NCBI GenBank assembly: GCA_965222315.1
Contig: OZ244951.1
Location: 4,650,001-4,714,000, forward strand
Direction: 5' to 3'
DNA from: JACKII01 sp965222315
Lineage (GTDB): Bacteria > Pseudomonadota > Alphaproteobacteria > Bin95
Length of the DNA: 64,000 nucleotides
A model generated the notes under the pieces. That model had not been told where the DNA came from. It saw only the letters and a program-made list of their open reading frames with translations, and did no database searches. Shown here piece by piece: positions 50,890 through 58,632 of this stretch. Both the position numbers and the translations under genes were made by a program. The stretch's first letter is position 1, and the number at the start of each line of letters is the position of its first letter.

Positions 50890-51981
50890 TTATATCCGTT
50901 GATCCCGATAGAGGTAATAGGCAGCGCACGCCCCCTCGGTTGAGACCATGGGCACGCCGAGGGGACGCTCCGGTGTGCACGCCTTGCCGAAGGCCGGGCA
51001 TTGATCGGGGGTGGCGCGGCCTTGCAGCACGAGCCCGGCGATGCAGCGGCTCTCCTCGATTAGCCCGCGGCTTATCTGTCCAAACCGGTGCTCCGCATCA
51101 TAGCTTGCATAGCCTGGCGCCAGACCAAGGCCGCTTTGCGGTAGCACGCCAATGCCACGCCATTCACGGTCAACCGGACGGAAAACCTCGGTTAGCAACT
51201 CTTGCGCTGCTGGGTTTCCTTGGGCGCGTACCGCCCGTTCATAGACATTCTCAACCCGTGCTTCTCCAGCTTCCAACTGCCGGATCGCCGCCAGCAGGCC
51301 GAGCAAGATATCGGAGGGCTCAAAGCCTGTTGCCACGATCGGAACATGGTGCTGAGCCACGATTGGCTCATAGGCGGCGGTGCCCATCACTGTACAGACG
51401 TGACCCGCTGCCAGAAACGCGTCGATCCGGCTGTCCGGACCGGCAAGCAGCGCCTCCAGCGCCGGCGGCACGAGCACCATTGCTACCAGCACAGAGAAAT
51501 TGGAAAGCGCAAGATCAGACGCCCGCCGCACTGCCAGAGCAGTAGCCGGGGCAGTCGTCTCGAAGCCAACGCCGAAAAACACAACGTCGTCGTCCGGATT
51601 CGCTTGCGCGATGGCGACCGCATCGAGTGGCGACTGCACCACACGGACATCAGCGCCGCGCGCCTTCGCTTCCGCCAAATCGCCCTCTTCGCCTTGCACC
51701 CGTAGCATATCGCCGAACGTGCAAAAAATGACTTTGGGCGATGCGGCGATCTCCAGTGCCTTCTCTATCGCCGCTGCGGGTGTCACGCAGACCGGGCAGC
51801 CGGGGCCATGCAGCAAGCGTACGCCATCCGGCAAAAGCTGATCCAAGCCATAGCGCACGATTGCGTGGGTCTGTCCGCCGCACACCTCCATGATGGACCA
51901 GGGCCGGGTTGTCTCCCGCGCAATGGTGGCGGCTAGTGCCTTAACCTGCTCGGGCTGGCGGTAATCGTCCACATACCTCAT
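50890..51981 (-). CDS. hypD: Hydrogenase maturation protein HypD
   Basis: 363 residues. It carries GGQTHAIVRYGLDQLLP, LLHGPGCPVCVTP, FFGVGFETTAPATAL, MGTAAYEPIVAQHHVPIVATGFEP and the Fe-S cysteine set near the C-terminus (ESRCIAG, CPAFGKACTPERPLGVPMVS). HypD with HypC builds the Fe(CN)2CO unit. The reading frame is intact. It overlaps hypC by 4 bp. Confidence 0.95.
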   Translation of the reverse strand: MRYVDDYRQPEQVKALAATIARETTRPWSIMEVCGGQTHAIVRYGLDQLLPDGVRLLHGPGCPVCVTPAAAIEKALEIAASPKVIFCTFGDMLRVQGEEGDLAEAKARGADVRVVQSPLDAVAIAQANPDDDVVFFGVGFETTAPATALAVRRASDLALSNFSVLVAMVLVPPALEALLAGPDSRIDAFLAAGHVCTVMGTAAYEPIVAQHHVPIVATGFEPSDILLGLLAAIRQLEAGEARVENVYERAVRAQGNPAAQELLTEVFRPVDREWRGIGVLPQSGLGLAPGYASYDAEHRFGQISRGLIEESRCIAGLVLQGRATPDQCPAFGKACTPERPLGVPMVSTEGACAAYYLYRDQRI

Positions 51982-52208
51982 TCGGCCACCCCCGCAGCGG
52001 CGAGCGCTTCCAAAGTCTCTGCCGCAGCGTCTTCATCCAGTACGGCGATAGCGACCCCTGCATGCACGATGACATAGTCGCCCAGGGCAGCCTCCGGCAC
52101 GAAGGCCAGGCTGACCTCACGCAATACGCCGCCGAAGTCGGCGCTTCCGGTGCGCTCCAGGCCATCGCCGGTGGAGGAGATCAACTTCCCGGGTACTGCA
52201 AGGCACAT
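51978..52208 (-). CDS. hypC: Hydrogenase maturation chaperone HypC
   Basis: 76 residues from ATG 52208, beginning with the invariant MCLAVPGK whose Cys2 is the Fe-binding residue. FGGVLREVSLAFVPEA and LGDYVIVHAGVAIAVLDEDAA are typical. The in-frame sequence directly upstream is the residue of hypF without a stop between, so hypC has lost its own spacer; translation could start internally. No clean ribosome site is seen upstream of the ATG (GAGGATTGAACGACCG). Confidence 0.92.
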   Translation of the reverse strand: MCLAVPGKLISSTGDGLERTGSADFGGVLREVSLAFVPEAALGDYVIVHAGVAIAVLDEDAAAETLEALAAAGVAE

Positions 52209-53102
52209 CGGTCGTTCAATCCTCCGCCAGTACGCGGCGGGCGATTGCAGGAGGTTCGACGTTTCGGAATTCAGGTCGACAAGCCTTGCCGCCATCTCCA
52301 GCGATCCGGCCATCAGGGCGAAGGGTTTAGCCGGGCGGCTCTTTCGCTCCCGCAGGCGTGCGATGGTGGCGGCGTTGGTGGCGGCGGCGATCAGGTGATA
52401 GGTGCCGAGCCCCTTTATCGCAGCGATCTGGCCGGCGCGGATCGCCTGTGCTGCGCCTTCCAGCGCGGCATCTTTCTCAGCCAGCGGCTGGCCCGCGGCA
52501 GTCCAAAGCGAGAGTTACGGCCCGCAGGCGGGGCAGGCGATCGGCTCCGCATGGAAGCGCCGGTCCGCCGGTTCGTCATATTCCGCCACGCAATCCGGGC
52601 AGAGGTGGAAGCCTCGCATGGTGGTGCGGGTGCGGTCATAGGGCAGGCTCTCGATAATGGTATAGCGCGGGCCGCAGGCCGTGCAGTTGGTGAAGGCATA
52701 CGCATGGCGGCGGTCGCGCGCGTCATTCATTTCCGCGAGGCAGCCCGGGCAGGCCGCCAAGTCCTTTGGGACCAGCAACGGCGGCGCGGAGCCGCTCTCG
52801 CTGGACAGCACCATGAACCCACGCTCATGACAGGGGCGCTGGGAGTGCTGTTCGATGCAGGTGATCTTAGCGTTTGGCGGCGGCGTGGCGTGGAGCGCCG
52901 AGGCAAAAGCATCAATGGCGATCGCGGGGCCTTCCACTTCGATCCGCACGCCATCCCGTGCATTCAGCACATGCCCGGCGAGACCGTGCGCCGCCGCCAG
53001 GCGGTAGACAAACGGCCGGAAGCCGACGCCCTGGACCATGCCCTGCACGGTAAATCGGATGCGCACCGGATCGCTAACAGCCCGGGGATATACGGGAACC
53101 AC
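52209..53102 (-). pseudogene. hypF: hypF pseudogene: nonsense codon plus loss of the C-terminal half
   Basis: From GTG 53102 the frame encodes the acylphosphatase domain (VQGMVQGVGFRPFVYRLAAA) and both zinc-finger motifs (CPGCLAEM..., CTACGP, CPDC, CPACGP), then meets TAA at 52515-52517. Without the stop the same frame continues with genuine HypF sequence (LSLWTAAGQPLAEKDAALEG, IKGLGTYHLIAAATN, RLRERKSRPAKPFALM) to about residue 295, and then runs straight into hypC. A complete HypF has about 750 residues, so the rest of the YrdC-like and the whole Kae1-like domain are gone. Two independent lesions indicate loss of function. Confidence 0.9.
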
Positions 53103-53312
53103 TCAGCCCTCCGTCTCAATACTGCGGAGCAGGATTCCGTCCGCATTCGGATCGGCGATGTCGCCGGACGTTTCGCAGTGGAGCATTGCTCCCTCCGCCA
53201 ACGTGCCGGCGGCAGCCTGATCGAAATGCTCCCGGAAATGCGCCGGCGACATGTGGGAGAGCGCGCCGAGCCAGACGGTCACGCCGGTGACGCGGCTGGC
53301 GTTCTCCGCCTC
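53103..53312 (-). pseudogene. Beheaded HypA-like gene
   Basis: The C-terminal part of a HypA-like nickel metallochaperone: AEAENASRVTGVTVWLGALS, HMSPAHFREHFDQAAAGTLA, ETSGDIADPNADGILLRSIE. The stop (53103-53105) abuts the hypF GTG start. The usual N-terminus, with the Ni-binding MHE motif, is missing; upstream of about 53312 the DNA becomes antisense to the glutamate/leucine dehydrogenase gene. The promoter of the hyp operon was presumably lost with it. Confidence 0.7.
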
Positions 53313-54219
53313 CGCCGCGGGTCTGCCCCATGGTGGCGCGAAGAGTGTCATCGCCGCCGACCCGAACATGCCAAAGCCTGAGAAGGAGCGCCTGATCCGC
53401 GCCTTCGCGCGTGCGTTGCGGGAGATTACCTCTTATATCCCCGGCCCCGACATGGGCACCAACGAGGAGGCAATGGCATGGATCCGGGACGAGATGGGCC
53501 GCGCTGTTGGCCTGCCACCGGAGATTGGCGGCATTCCGCTCGATGTCATCGGCGCGACCGGCTATGGCCTTGCCTGTGCGGCGGAGGTGGCGGAGCGTTA
53601 TAGCGGCGTCAGTCTCGCGGGCGCTCGCATAGCGGTGCAGGGCTTTGGCGCCGTCGGCTACCACGCCGCGCGCTTCCTGGCAGAGAAAGGCTGTGTGCTA
53701 GTTGCCGCCGCCGACTCGCGGGGCATGACGGCGAATCCCGACGGGCTTGATATAGAAGCGCTGGCAATTCACGCGCGTGCCGGAACCGGCCTTTCCGCCT
53801 TTAGAGGCGGAAAGGCCGGCGGGCGCGACGCCATCATAGGGGTTGACTGCGATATCTGGATCCCCGCGGCCCGGCCGAACGTACTGACGGCGCAGAATGT
53901 CGGCGAACTCAAGGCCAAGCTTATCCTTCAGGGCGCCAACATCCCGGCGACGCCAGCGGCCGAGGCCGCCATGTGTGAGCGCGGTGTGCTCAGCGTGCCG
54001 GTTTTCATCGCGAACGCGGGTGGCGTAATCTGCGCCTACGTCGAGTACCACGGCGGCAGTCAAGGTCAGGCTTTCGCCATTATCCGCGAAAGGATCTTGG
54101 CGAACACCGAAGCAACTCTCGCCCAAGCAGAGACAAATGGCGTTACACCTCGAGCAGCAGCTCAGGCGCTTGCCCGCAAGCGGATCGAACGCGCCATGAG
54201 CTTTAGATGCCGTCCCTGA
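53251..54219 (+). pseudogene. Glutamate/leucine dehydrogenase gene lacking its 5' end
   Basis: From about 53314 the frame matches amino-acid dehydrogenases of the Glu/Leu/Phe/Val family: AGLPHGGAKSVIAADPNMP, SYIPGPDMGTNEEAMAW, the NAD-binding VQGFGAVGYHAARFLAEKG, GVDCDIWIPAARPNVLTAQN, LQGANIPATPAAEAAM and FIANAGGVICAYVEYHGG. The first ~60-90 residues of the family, including the substrate-binding lysine segment, are absent, and the in-frame ATG 53251 adds only 21 unrelated residues that lie antisense to hypA-like. A protein of up to 322 residues could still be made but probably without activity. It carries a perfect 15-bp hairpin at 53786-53819. Confidence 0.75.
53786..53819. repeat. Perfect 15-bp stem-loop inside the dehydrogenase remnant
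   Basis: CCGGCCTTTCCGCCT (53786-53800) and AGGCGGAAAGGCCGG (53805-53819) are perfectly complementary around TTAG. It falls within the coding sequence, at a spot (GTGLSAFRGGKAGGRDA) where homologues usually have a variable loop. It may be a small inserted palindrome. Confidence 0.8.
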
Positions 54220-54223
54220 AATT

Positions 54224-54784
54224 TCACCGTCTGGCCTGTTCAATTTTCTCCTCCGCGGTCAGGCGTTGGGGAATGTGCTGGGGGCAGTTCCAATCGTAGG
54301 CGGCGATGGTGACCGAGACGACGCGCTCCGGGACGGCCTTGTAGCCTGCCGGAAACAGGGCCTCGACCAGGCCGGGGTTTTCGGCGGCGTCCACGATCTG
54401 CGCCCGGCCCCAGAGCTTCAGGCGGCGGCGGTTGGGGTAGTCCATCAGGAACAGCGAGACCCGGTCGTTTGCGCCCAGGTTGCCCGCGCTCAGATACTGC
54501 CCGTTGCCGCGGAAATCGACCCAGGCGATGGTCCTCTCGTCCAGCACGCTGAGGAATCCAGGCGGACCGCCGCGGAACTGTATGTAGGGCCAGCCATCCT
54601 CGCTGACCGTGCCGAGGTAAAAGCCGTCGCGGGCCTGGATGAACGATGCCTCATTCTCCGTGAGCGTATCGCGGCGGTCGATCCCGTCCGACAGGAAGCG
54701 CTCCCCCGCCTTGGCTGAGCCATAGCGCGCCTGGGCAGCGCGGACGGAGGGGGTGAAGGCGATTTCGGCAAAGGCGCGGGCCAT
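54224..54784 (-). CDS. Pyridoxamine 5'-phosphate oxidase-family flavoprotein
   Basis: 186 residues from ATG 54784 (MARAFAEIAFTPSVRAAQAR); the longer upstream frame has no homology. A split-barrel flavin-binding fold is evident (FIQARDGFYLGTVSEDGWPY, FRGGPPGFLSVLDERTIAWV, NGQYLSAGNLGANDRVSLFL, NRRRLKLWGRAQIV). Related proteins bind FMN or F420 and detoxify or reduce small molecules, but most are uncharacterised. It is divergent from the YcaQ-like gene. Confidence 0.8.
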   Translation of the reverse strand: MARAFAEIAFTPSVRAAQARYGSAKAGERFLSDGIDRRDTLTENEASFIQARDGFYLGTVSEDGWPYIQFRGGPPGFLSVLDERTIAWVDFRGNGQYLSAGNLGANDRVSLFLMDYPNRRRLKLWGRAQIVDAAENPGLVEALFPAGYKAVPERVVSVTIAAYDWNCPQHIPQRLTAEEKIEQARR

Positions 54785-54899
54785 GACAGTTGCTCCGGTT
54801 GGACAGTATCGGTCATGATATGACATCGCTTTGAGTGCAGAAAAGGCCGCCAAAAATCCGATATTATTCTGAATTGCGCAAAGATGAGCCGGCTGCCGC

Positions 54900-56105
54900 A
54901 TGACGACCGTCACTCTCACCAATCAGGAAGCCCGCCGACTGTTCCTGCATCGGCATGGCTTGGCCGGACCGCTGAAGCCGCGGCTGACCCAGGCCACGTT
55001 GCTGGAGAGCATTCACGGCCTGGGCTTTGTGCAGGTGGACAGCATCAGCACGGTGGAGCGCGCCCATCATATGATCCTGCACGCGCGCAACCATGGCTAC
55101 CGTCCGCACCGGCTCGCGGGCCTGCATGAGCGCGACGGCTCGGTGTTCGAGAACTGGACGCACGACGCCGCCTACCTGCCGACCGCCTACTACCCCTACT
55201 GGATGCGGGTGTTCGAGCGGCGGCGGGAGAAACTGCATGGCCGCTTCCATCGCTATCACGGTCCCGCCTTCGCTGCGAAACAGCAGGAAGTGCTCTCGCG
55301 GATCGCCGCCGAAGGGCCAAAGATGGCCAGGGAGTTCGAGGACAAGCCAGACCCGGACTCCGAAAAATGGGGCTGGAATTGGCACCCGTCCAAAGCCGCG
55401 CTGGAATATCTCTGGCGGACCGGCGGGCTGATGGTGGCCCGGCGCGAGGGCTTCCAGAAGGTCTATGACCTGCCGGAGCGGGTGGTGCCGGGCTTCGCCG
55501 GGATGCGGGCGGTAAGCGACGGGGATCTCGTCGACTGGGCCTGCGCGAGCGCACTGGAGCGGCTGGGCTTTGCGACGCCCGGCGAGTTGGCCGCATTCTG
55601 GGACGTGATCTCGCCCGCCGAAGCAGCGGCCTGGTGCGCGGCGCAACCGACCGGGGCATTGGTGGAGGTGGCCTGCGCCTGCGCTTCGGCGGATGCGAAG
55701 GACAAGCACGCCTACGCCAGGCCGGAGACGCTGGACGGGCTAGGCGATCTGACGCCGCCGCCGGGCGCGGTGCGGGCACTCAGCCCCTTTGACCCCGCCA
55801 TCCGCGACCGCAAGCGGGCGGCGGCGCTGTTCGGCTTCGACTACCGAATCGAGATTTTCGTGCCGGCGGCCCAGCGGAAATATGGCTATTACGTCTTTCC
55901 GCTGCTGGAAGGGGACCGGTTCATTGGGCGGCTGGACATGAAGCGCGACCGGGACGCCGATGCGCTGCGGGTTTCCGCTCTTTGGCTGGAGCCGCGCCTG
56001 AAACTGACGCCGGGACGGATGGCCAAGCTGGAAAAGGCGCTGGCCGAGGTCGCGGCGTTCGCGGGCGTCGCGGCGGTGCGCTTCGAGGATGGATGGCTGC
56101 GGTAG
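54900..56105 (+). CDS. YcaQ-like winged-helix DNA glycosylase family protein
   Basis: 401 residues. The N-terminus has LTNQEARRLFLHRHGL and HGLGFVQVDSISTVERAHH, and the C-terminus LSPFDPAIRDRKRAAALFGF, FDYRIEIFVPAAQRKYGYYV and LEGDRFIGRLDMKRDRDA, all typical of the winged-helix DNA-binding domain family that includes E. coli YcaQ and Streptomyces AlkX/AlkZ, glycosylases that remove bulky alkyl lesions and unhook interstrand crosslinks. A role in repair of alkylated DNA is therefore inferred. It stands alone, convergent with the cytochrome c gene (12 bp). Confidence 0.78.
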   Translation: MTTVTLTNQEARRLFLHRHGLAGPLKPRLTQATLLESIHGLGFVQVDSISTVERAHHMILHARNHGYRPHRLAGLHERDGSVFENWTHDAAYLPTAYYPYWMRVFERRREKLHGRFHRYHGPAFAAKQQEVLSRIAAEGPKMAREFEDKPDPDSEKWGWNWHPSKAALEYLWRTGGLMVARREGFQKVYDLPERVVPGFAGMRAVSDGDLVDWACASALERLGFATPGELAAFWDVISPAEAAAWCAAQPTGALVEVACACASADAKDKHAYARPETLDGLGDLTPPPGAVRALSPFDPAIRDRKRAAALFGFDYRIEIFVPAAQRKYGYYVFPLLEGDRFIGRLDMKRDRDADALRVSALWLEPRLKLTPGRMAKLEKALAEVAAFAGVAAVRFEDGWLR

Positions 56106-56117
56106 CGGAAGTCCCGC

Positions 56118-56444
56118 CTACTGCAGCGACTGGAGGTAGGCGATGAGCTGGTCCACCTGGTCGGCGGAAAATTCAAAGGCCGGCATGGCCTCATGCCCTA
56201 CCATGATGCCCTCCGCCAGCGCTTCTTCCAGCATCTCCGGCGGATAGAGCCTGGCCACCTCGGTAAAGGGCGGTGCAGCGTCGTTGGGGCTTAAGGTGCC
56301 GGGCAATATCGCATGGCACGTACCGCAATGCGCGGCCGCCAGATCGCGGCCCACCTCGGCAAGGGGCACATCCATCCCGGCGCGGGCCGGTAGTGCCAGC
56401 AGGAGGGCTGCGAGAAAGGTCGGCAGAAAGACACGTGATGGCAT
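56118..56444 (-). CDS. Small periplasmic cytochrome c
   Basis: 108 residues with a signal peptide (MPSRVFLPTFLAALLLALPA, cleavage after ARA), one haem motif CGTCH and a distal methionine in VGHEAMPAFEF. It is a class I monohaem cytochrome c with PF-type terminal helix (QVDQLIAYLQSLQ). It probably carries electrons in the periplasm. A perfect CtrA box lies about 77 bp upstream of the start, and beyond that is copy B of the phased repeat. Confidence 0.88.
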   Translation of the reverse strand: MPSRVFLPTFLAALLLALPARAGMDVPLAEVGRDLAAAHCGTCHAILPGTLSPNDAAPPFTEVARLYPPEMLEEALAEGIMVGHEAMPAFEFSADQVDQLIAYLQSLQ

Positions 56445-56513
56445 GGTTTTGTCCGGGTAACGGAGCCGGGATCATACAAGAACGCCGGGGAAACTGCCAC
56501 ATTCGGGTTGCGG

Positions 56514-56528
56514 TTAACGAGACTTTAA
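56514..56528 (-). promoter_or_regulatory. CtrA-binding site upstream of the cytochrome c gene
   Basis: TTAACGAGACTTTAA is a perfect TTAA-N7-TTAA, the binding consensus of the alphaproteobacterial cell-cycle regulator CtrA. It is centred about 77 bp upstream of the cytochrome start codon on the minus strand. It suggests cell-cycle or motility-linked control. Confidence 0.6.
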
Positions 56529-56592
56529 CCTTCCCCTGCCTAAAGTAGGCCATCAACGCGCCGAGGGGATCGGAGCTATAGCGGCAGAGGCA

Positions 56593-56693
56593 TCTACATT
56601 GCATCTACAAAGGGTCTACATTCGATCTACATCAGATAAACCCAACCTCTACATTTTCCGGCCAAAATGTAGAGGAATGTCGATAAATGTAGA
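56593..56693. repeat. Helically phased heptamer element, copy B
   Basis: Copies of TCTACAT start at 56593, 56604 (TCTACAA), 56615, 56626 and 56648 (steps 11, 11, 11, 22), followed by a central stem (CCTCTACATTTT 56646-56657 with AAAATGTAGAGG 56664-56675, 12 bp perfect), then ATGTAGA at 56667, ATGTCGA at 56677 and ATGTAGA at 56687 (steps 10, 10). Read on the other strand it has the same plan as 17907-18006, including the missing unit that makes the 22-bp step. It lies between the pgeF-like and cytochrome c genes. Confidence 0.85.
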
Positions 56694-56741
56694 TGAAATG
56701 CGGTGTTTTTTCTGGCAAGGAACCTGGTACCGTAATTACTA

Positions 56742-57530
56742 CTAAGTTAGCGCGATTGCGCTCAGCAGGCGGCCATAGTCCGGCTCCTTGTTCAGCACGC
56801 TGCGCCGGTAGCTGAAGAAGCGTTCCGGGTCCGCCACCGTGTCCTTGCCCAGGGTGACCGTGTGGACCAGGCCCAAGCGGCGAAGTTGCGTTTCCAGGTA
56901 GCCCGGCAGATCGAAATAGGCCCGGCCAGCGCATGCCGGACGTCGGAAGAAACGGGCGTTGCCGGCGTCCTGGCTGAGGAAGTGCGCCGGGAACTCCGGG
57001 CCCACCTCGTAGGACTGCGCCCCGATGGTGGGGCCGATGGCGGCGCGGATGCGGTGCCGCTTCGCGCCCAGCCGCTCCATGGCTTGCAAGGTGGCGGCGG
57101 CCACGCCGAAGCGCGCGCCCTTCCAGCCCGCATGGGCCGCGCCGATCACGCCCGCCTGCGGGTCGCAGAACAGCAGCGGCGCGCAGTCCGCCGTCAGGAT
57201 ACCGAGCGCGATGCCGGGCCGAGCGGTTACCATGGCGTCCGCCCGCTGGCCCGCCGCATCCTCCGGCGTTTCCAGGATAATGGCCCGGGCGCTGTGCACC
57301 TGGTAGAGCGTCGCGAGCGCCGCAGGCGGCAGCTCCAGCGCCCCCATGGCGCGGGCGCGGTTGGCCCGCACCGTCTCCGCATCATCCGCCGAGCCAATAC
57401 CGCAGTTCAGTCCCTGGTAGATGCTGGCCCCACCCTCGTCAGGACCCGCCTCCCCACGGGTGAAGAAGGCATGGCGAACGCCGGGCAAGCCGGTGAGCGT
57501 CGGTCCGGTGAGATAGAGGTTCGCTCCCAT
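56742..57530 (-). CDS. pgeF: Laccase-domain (YfiH/PgeF) purine nucleoside/peptidoglycan-editing protein
   Basis: 262 residues from ATG 57530 (MGANLYLTGPTLTGLPGVRH). Typical YfiH motifs: HAFFTRGEAGPDEGG, LYQVHSARAI, ADAMVTARPGIALGILTADC, GAAHAGWKGARFGV and IGPTIGAQSYEVGPEF. The conserved His/Cys zinc ligands are in VHSA, TADC and AHAGW. In E. coli PgeF removes L-Ser wrongly built into peptidoglycan; related proteins have purine-nucleoside activity. It follows MidA by 4 bp in the lgt-MidA-pgeF run, which is common in alphaproteobacteria. Confidence 0.9.
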   Translation of the reverse strand: MGANLYLTGPTLTGLPGVRHAFFTRGEAGPDEGGASIYQGLNCGIGSADDAETVRANRARAMGALELPPAALATLYQVHSARAIILETPEDAAGQRADAMVTARPGIALGILTADCAPLLFCDPQAGVIGAAHAGWKGARFGVAAATLQAMERLGAKRHRIRAAIGPTIGAQSYEVGPEFPAHFLSQDAGNARFFRRPACAGRAYFDLPGYLETQLRRLGLVHTVTLGKDTVADPERFFSYRRSVLNKEPDYGRLLSAIALT

Positions 57531-57534
57531 CCGG

Positions 57535-58632
57535 CTAGTCCTCCTGCGGGGCTTGCTGCCTGGCTGGCGGCGGGAAGGCCGCCGGCTGCGGGCCGCCGGG
57601 TCCGGTGGCCGCAAACACGCGGAAATCCTGGCCCATGCCATCCTCGTCGATCAGCCGGCTGAGCGCAGCGTCCAACTCCCGCCGCTGGTGCTTGTCCGCC
57701 CGGCCGACCAGTTGCTTGTGGCGTGCCTCAATGCCCAGACGGCGGAGGTAGGGGCCCTGGCTTTCCGGCCCATGGGCCAGCGCGCCCTGGCTGCCGGTCT
57801 CCCGCGCCAACAGGGCGAAGTCAACGCCGGCGCTCAGGTCGACTGCGCCGATACCCTGTAGGGGCGAGGCCTTGCGGTGGCGGCGGACGCCGCGGAGGCT
57901 GGTTTCCCCAGGTTGGGCGGCATAGTCGATGATCAGCGCCATGCCACCCCCTGCTGCCAGCCGCCCGGCGATCCGGGCCATCCATTCCTGCGCCTCCTCG
58001 GAATGCTCCCAGAGAGCACCTTCCGGCTCATCCTCCGCCGTGATGACCGGGCCGAGGGCATCGTGAAAGCCGCGCTCCGCCGTCCAGTTCACCAGCCGTT
58101 CCCGCCAGCCGTCCATGGCCCGGACGAACTGGCGGACGGGCAGGGCGTCGAAGAACTCGTTCGCCACCAGCAGCATCGGATTGCCGCTCTCCGGCAGCGT
58201 CTCCTGCCATGTCACGCGCTCGGCATGGGTTCGGAGCGACCGGCGTTGCACCTCCTGAAGGCGCTGGCTGGCCTCGACCATGGTCACGGCGGCGGCGTCC
58301 AGCAGACCGGGCGCGGCCTGGCGCCAGGTGCGCAGCATGTCGGCCATCAGCACGCCACGGCCGGGGCCAAGCTCGACCACATCGACGGCGTCGGGCGCGC
58401 CCATGCGCTGCCATTGGTCGGCCAGCGCCAGCGCCAGCATCTCGCCGAACATCTGGCTGATTTCCGGGGCCGTGATGAAGTCGCCCTTGCCGCCGAACGG
58501 CTCCTGCGCCTGGTAGTAGCTCTCCGGCAAAGCCGTATTGCCGAGGCGCATCAGAGCGGCGATGGAGATCGGCCCCTGGGCCTCGATAATGCGGCGGGCC
58601 AGGGCTTCGACAGAGGTATCCATCGCGTTCAT
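57535..58632 (-). CDS. MidA/NDUFAF7-type SAM-dependent methyltransferase
   Basis: 365 residues. SAM methyltransferase with VVELGPGRGVLMADMLRT as motif I and the family-specific GDFITAPEISQMFGEMLA, LLVANEFFDALPVRQFV and ALIIDYA. The mitochondrial relative NDUFAF7 symmetrically dimethylates an arginine of complex I subunit NDUFS2. ATG 58632 is used here; ATG 58623 is an alternative. It overlaps lgt by 4 bp. Its presence alongside the NDUFS4-type subunit in the window fits a mitochondria-like complex I. Confidence 0.9.
   Translation of the reverse strand: MNAMDTSVEALARRIIEAQGPISIAALMRLGNTALPESYYQAQEPFGGKGDFITAPEISQMFGEMLALALADQWQRMGAPDAVDVVELGPGRGVLMADMLRTWRQAAPGLLDAAAVTMVEASQRLQEVQRRSLRTHAERVTWQETLPESGNPMLLVANEFFDALPVRQFVRAMDGWRERLVNWTAERGFHDALGPVITAEDEPEGALWEHSEEAQEWMARIAGRLAAGGGMALIIDYAAQPGETSLRGVRRHRKASPLQGIGAVDLSAGVDFALLARETGSQGALAHGPESQGPYLRRLGIEARHKQLVGRADKHQRRELDAALSRLIDEDGMGQDFRVFAATGPGGPQPAAFPPPARQQAPQED

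Noticed and set aside
52062..53381. 439-codon plus-strand frame across hypC/hypF
   Set aside because: Antisense to clear hyp sequence; no ribosome site or domain.
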